Below are positions 6,585 through 8,801 of a stretch of DNA of 8,801 nucleotides, in pieces (within the stretch, counting starts at the first letter, position 1; each line of letters opens with the position of its first letter). The DNA is taken from contig JAGLYR010000007.1 of assembly GCA_023132135.1 (NCBI GenBank), forward strand, positions 1 through 8,801, read 5' to 3'. The position numbers and the translations under genes are program-made. The DNA is from Candidatus Eiseniibacteriota bacterium (GTDB taxonomy: Bacteria; Arandabacterota; Arandabacteria; JAGLYR01). The notes below the pieces were generated by a model. The model did no database searches and was not told where the DNA came from. It worked only from the letters and a program-made list of their open reading frames with translations.

Positions 6585-7228
6585 CTAGCGCAGAAGCACC
6601 ATCTTCCTGGTCGCGACAAACCCTCCTGTTTCCAGCGTGCAGAAGTACACACCGCTGGCCACGGAATGCCCGGCGTTGTCCAGACCATCCCAGTGGACGG
6701 CGTGCTCGCCGGTTTCCCGAACGCCATTGGCCAGCATCCGGACCGTCTGGCCGCGAACGTTGTAGACGTTCAGGCGCACATGGCCCCGGGCCGGTACTGA
6801 GAACCTGATCTCGGTGTCGGGGTTGAATGGGTTCGGAGTGTTCTGAGCCAGCCACGCGGGCCGGATCAGACTTTCAGATTCGGCCACGTCTGTGGTGCCG
6901 AACAACCAGTCAAGCACGCGCTCCATCACAGTCGCCTGATCAGGGGCATTGTCAATAGCCTCGAAACCAAAGGCAAGGTAGACCGTCCGGAACGTACCGG
7001 ATCCATCCACCAGACTCGCTGGAAGTCCACTGCGTCGCCTTGGGAGATTGTGAAGCTCTCCCCATTGGCGTCAGGAACCATGTCGCGCATGATGTACATG
7101 TGCTTGCGGAAAGCATAGGGTCTGCGCCATTCGACGGCCAGACACTGGAAGGTGAGGGTGGCCTTCGAGTCGACGTCCCCGACAGCTATGACCCGGGTGT
7201 CCACGTAGACGCGAGACCACTTACGCAT
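6585..7228 (-). pseudogene. Decayed mosaic gene: Omp28-like fragment fused out of frame to a FlgD/Ig-like C-terminal domain
   Basis: Two overlapping frames form one apparent relic. The first frame starts at ATG 7228 behind a strong GGGAGG and encodes 100 aa to a stop at 6926. It has no signal peptide, and 'HMYIMRDMVPDANGESFTISQGD' aligns with 'SYNVVRDLMPNASGQAFSPVYGE' in the adjacent Omp28-like protein, so it is the C-terminal part of that family without its thioredoxin half. The second frame has no RBS-backed start and is open from about 7070 to TAG 6585. It encodes 'SGLPASLVDGSGTFRTVYLAFGFEAID', matching 'SGPAGVKVDKDGYRLAYLAFGFEGIS' of the neighbouring secreted protein, then a full FlgD/Ig-like domain ('NTPNPFNPDTEIRFSVP' ... 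'GVYFCTLE' ... 'KMVLLR'). The frame switch lies near 7015-7035. I read this as one or more deletions joining two tandem genes. A sequencing indel or a programmed frameshift is possible, but would not explain the missing thioredoxin half. Confidence 0.7.
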
Positions 7229-7321
7229 AATTCCTCCCAAGGCTAAAGAAACTCCTTTGACCGACGGGTGAACAAAGCACTCGATCCAGCCCCGTCCCGC
7301 CAAAGGTGCAATGGTAGAACC
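7229..7321 (-). other. Untranslated leader of the envelope operon
   Basis: About 90 nt separate the predicted transcription start (about 7321) from ATG 7228. The leader ends in a strong ribosome binding site (GGGAGG, 7233-7238). It contains GGTCAAAGGAG-type purine patches but no clear terminator, riboswitch fold or convincing leader peptide. Confidence 0.4.
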
Positions 7322-7327
7322 ACATAG

Positions 7328-7356
7328 ATTATATCATTCGGTGTGGCATTTGTCAA
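7328..7356 (-). promoter_or_regulatory. Consensus sigma-70 promoter for the envelope operon
   Basis: Read on the minus strand, TTGACA (7356-7351) is separated by exactly 17 nt from TATAAT (7333-7328). Both hexamers match the housekeeping consensus perfectly. Transcription would start near 7321 and run through the pseudogene, Omp28-like, secreted, TlpA-like and barrel genes. The promoter sits between the aminotransferase stop (7376) and the operon, with no operator palindrome that I could see, which suggests strong, largely constitutive expression. Confidence 0.9.
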
Positions 7357-7375
7357 TCGTAGTCCGGATGGGGCG

Positions 7376-8614
7376 CTATTTCATCGCGGTTTTTTCCTGG
7401 GTGGGCTCGCGGCCGCCGCGCTCCTGGTTGTACACTTCGACACCTTTCCTGAGGATTCGCATAGCGCGGCGGAGCGTTTTTTCTTCCAGCACATACGCGA
7501 GACGGACTTCGTCCCGACCCATCCCGGGGGTCCCGTAGAACCCCGCAGCGGGCGCGACCATTACCGTCTCATTGTCCACATGGAAGCTCTCCAGCATCCA
7601 GCGGGCAAACTCGTCGCCGTCGTCGATGGGCAGCTTGGCCACCAGGTAGAACGCGCCCTTCGGTTTGAGACAGACGGCGCCGGGGATTTCCATGACTCCC
7701 TCGTGACAGATGTCGCGCCGGCGCTGGTACTCGGCAATGACGCCATCGATGTAGCTGTCCGGGGTGTCGATAGCGGCCGCAGCGGCTGTCTGCTCGACGG
7801 TGGCCGGGCACAGGCGCGCCTGGGCGTACTTCATGAGGGACGCGATGAGGCTCTGATTCCTGGAGACGAGACACCCCACGCGGGCCCCGCAGGCGCTGTA
7901 TCGCTTGGAAACGCTGTCCAGCATGATAGCGTGGGGCTCGATCCCATCCAGGTGAAGAACGCTGGTGGGCGTGTCGCCGTCATAGGCGAACTCGCGGTAG
8001 ACCTCGTCGGACATGAGGAACAGATCGCGCTGCAGCGCGATGCTCTTCAGCATTTCCATTTCCTCACGGGTGTAGATGACGCCAGTGGGGTTCCCCGGAT
8101 TGCTGAAGAGAATGCCAACCGTCCGGTCCGTGATCCTGGATTCGATCTGTTCCATCGCGGGGAGATGGAATCCGTCCTCTGCCCGGGTTGTCAGGGGCAC
8201 AATCCTGATTCCGGCCATCGACGCAAATCCGTCGTAGTTCGTATAGTACGGTTCCGGGACGATGACCTCGTCTCCGACGGACCCGGTTGCAAGAAAGGCG
8301 AACAGGATGGCTTCGGACCCGCCAATGGTGACCAGGATGTTTTCGGAGTCCACGTCGATTCCGTGGCGCGCGTAGTAGCGGACCAGCGCCCTCCGGTACT
8401 CGGCAAGGCCGGCGCTGTGACCGTAGGCCAGGACCTTCTCGTCGAAGCGGCGAATGGCATCGAGCATTCTGTCGGGCGTGGGGATGTCGGGCTGGCCGAT
8501 GTTGAGGTGAATGACCTTGCGACCCTTTTCCCTGGCAGCCTCGGCAATGGGAACCAGCTTGCGAATGGGAGACGCCTGGACCTTCTGTGCTCTCTCCGAG
8601 ATCTCTGGTGCCAC
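7376..8614 (-). CDS. PLP-dependent class I/II aminotransferase (aspartate aminotransferase-like)
   Basis: A 412-aa fold-type I aminotransferase in the cytoplasm that transfers an amino group between an amino acid and a 2-oxo acid through pyridoxal phosphate. Visible motifs: 'ASPIRKLVPIAEAAREKG' and 'HLNIGQPDIPTPD' at the N-terminus, as in the AspB-like group common in Bacteroidetes; 'YGHSAGLAEYR' (64-74); 'GGSEAI' (98-103); 'NPGNPTG' (172-178); 'SDEVYREFAYDG' with Asp203 and Tyr206; 'DSVSKRYSACGARVG' with Schiff-base Lys237 and phosphate-binding Arg245; and 'RDEVRLAYV' with Arg371 for the substrate carboxylate. All catalytic residues are present and the length is normal. GTG 8614 is preceded by AGGAGG with a 7-nt spacer. 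It is separated from the operon by 147 nt and that operon's own promoter, so it is probably a separate unit. Substrate preference (aspartate or another amino acid) cannot be settled from sequence. Confidence 0.95.
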   Translation of the reverse strand: MAPEISERAQKVQASPIRKLVPIAEAAREKGRKVIHLNIGQPDIPTPDRMLDAIRRFDEKVLAYGHSAGLAEYRRALVRYYARHGIDVDSENILVTIGGSEAILFAFLATGSVGDEVIVPEPYYTNYDGFASMAGIRIVPLTTRAEDGFHLPAMEQIESRITDRTVGILFSNPGNPTGVIYTREEMEMLKSIALQRDLFLMSDEVYREFAYDGDTPTSVLHLDGIEPHAIMLDSVSKRYSACGARVGCLVSRNQSLIASLMKYAQARLCPATVEQTAAAAAIDTPDSYIDGVIAEYQRRRDICHEGVMEIPGAVCLKPKGAFYLVAKLPIDDGDEFARWMLESFHVDNETVMVAPAAGFYGTPGMGRDEVRLAYVLEEKTLRRAMRILRKGVEVYNQERGGREPTQEKTAMK

Positions 8615-8656
8615 GGGTTCCTCCTCTTTCGGGATTCACTAGACGCAGAACCCCCT

Positions 8657-8685
8657 ATATTAGCGCATCGCGGTGGGGGGGGCAA
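8657..8685 (-). promoter_or_regulatory. Possible sigma-70 promoter of the aminotransferase gene
   Basis: On the minus strand TTGCCC (8685-8680) and TAATAT (8662-8657) are 17 nt apart, giving partial -35 and -10 matches about 43 nt before the GTG start. The spacer includes a run of G on the + strand; the full run of eight is at 8675-8682 and touches the -35. The -35 box overlaps an arm of repeat element 3. Confidence 0.4.
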
Positions 8686-8760
8686 GGAAAAGGGTATCAG
8701 AACAAGTCCCCTCGCGCTCTCTCGCCCTCGCCTTGTCGCCCTTTTTGCCCTTTCGCGCCT
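8681..8760. repeat. Purine-arm / loop / pyrimidine-arm element 3
   Basis: Purine-rich 8681-8694 (GGCAAGGAAAAGGG) is approximately complementary to pyrimidine-rich 8739-8749 (CCCTTTTTGCC) across a loop of about 44 nt. 8711-8760 is a degenerate repeat of CTCGCC/CGCCCTTT-like units. On the minus strand the loop carries GGGGACTTGTTCTGATAC (8711-8694), related to the cores of elements 1 and 2. The remaining bases to the right edge (8761-8801) hold nothing I can assign. Confidence 0.45.
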
Positions 8761-8801
8761 TGGTGTCCTGGCGCACTTGCCGCAGCGCTTGCGTCTTGTG
8801 G

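Larger units (their letters stand above)
1934..7228 (-). other. Five-gene minus-strand operon (envelope redox/secretion module)
   Basis: Gaps in transcription order are 13, 10, 16 and about 133 nt (the last depends on the barrel start). Each of the first four open frames has its own AGGAGG-like site, and no terminator is visible inside, so a single transcript from the 7328-7356 promoter is likely. Only the last gap, which carries inverted-repeat element 2, is long enough to uncouple a gene. Confidence 0.7.

Noticed and set aside
7265-7290. A possible fourth copy of the repeat core (GTGCTTTGTTC on the minus strand)
   Set aside because: It lacks the flanking purine and pyrimidine arms and the match is short enough to be chance.
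7221-7325. A 34-codon reading frame on the minus strand (ATG 7325 to TAA 7221) overlapping the start of the next gene, like a leader peptide
   Set aside because: Its ATG lies at or before the predicted transcription start (about 7321) and has no ribosome binding site, so it would not be translated from that promoter.

Overview
The window looks like a chromosomal segment of a GC-rich bacterium from a little-cultured lineage of the wider FCB neighbourhood (Eisenbacteria- or Latescibacteria-like). The basis is an inference from protein style: two proteins end in FlgD/Ig-like C-terminal domains with the 'YPNPFNP' / 'TPNPFNP' signature, there is an Omp28-like lipoprotein, a DUF6029-like outer-membrane barrel, and an aspartate-type aminotransferase of the form usual in Bacteroidetes and relatives. 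Nothing here identifies the species. Starts are mostly ATG or GTG behind AGGAGG-type ribosome binding sites.

Layout. At the left edge the 3' end of a soluble lytic transglycosylase (2-730, +) is followed by a strong 22-bp hairpin, a six-copy 8-bp tandem repeat and a purine/pyrimidine inverted repeat. Next is a two-TM potassium channel with a cytoplasmic RCK (TrkA-N/TrkA-C) module (924-1928, +). It converges, with a 5-nt gap, on a long minus-strand operon (7228 to 1934). In transcription order the operon holds: a decayed, frameshifted mosaic gene (Omp28-like fragment joined to a FlgD-Ig sorting domain); a PEGA + Omp28/thioredoxin-like lipoprotein with a CEPC motif; a secreted multidomain protein with a C-terminal sorting-type domain; a TlpA/ResA-like thiol-disulfide oxidoreductase; and a DUF6029-like beta-barrel. 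A textbook sigma-70 promoter (TTGACA-N17-TATAAT, minus strand, 7328-7356) lies just upstream. Farther upstream, also on the minus strand, is a PLP-dependent aminotransferase (8614-7376) with its own weaker putative promoter, then a non-coding, repeat-bearing end.

How it fits together. The operon reads as an envelope/secretion module: two thioredoxin-fold proteins with CxxC motifs, one secreted cysteine-rich protein carrying a sorting-type tail, and one outer-membrane barrel that also has paired cysteines. A shared role in extracytoplasmic thiol redox chemistry or disulfide formation is a reasonable inference but is not shown by the sequence. The operon's first gene seems to be a deletion relic of paralogues of the next two genes.

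The least explained structure is in the spacers. Three non-coding sites (about 781-909, 3427-3530 and 8681-8760) share an architecture: a degenerate purine-rich arm, a loop of roughly 40-45 nt holding a related core (GTGC..TATTCTGTTTC-like), and a complementary pyrimidine-rich arm. They may be members of an undescribed dispersed repeat family.
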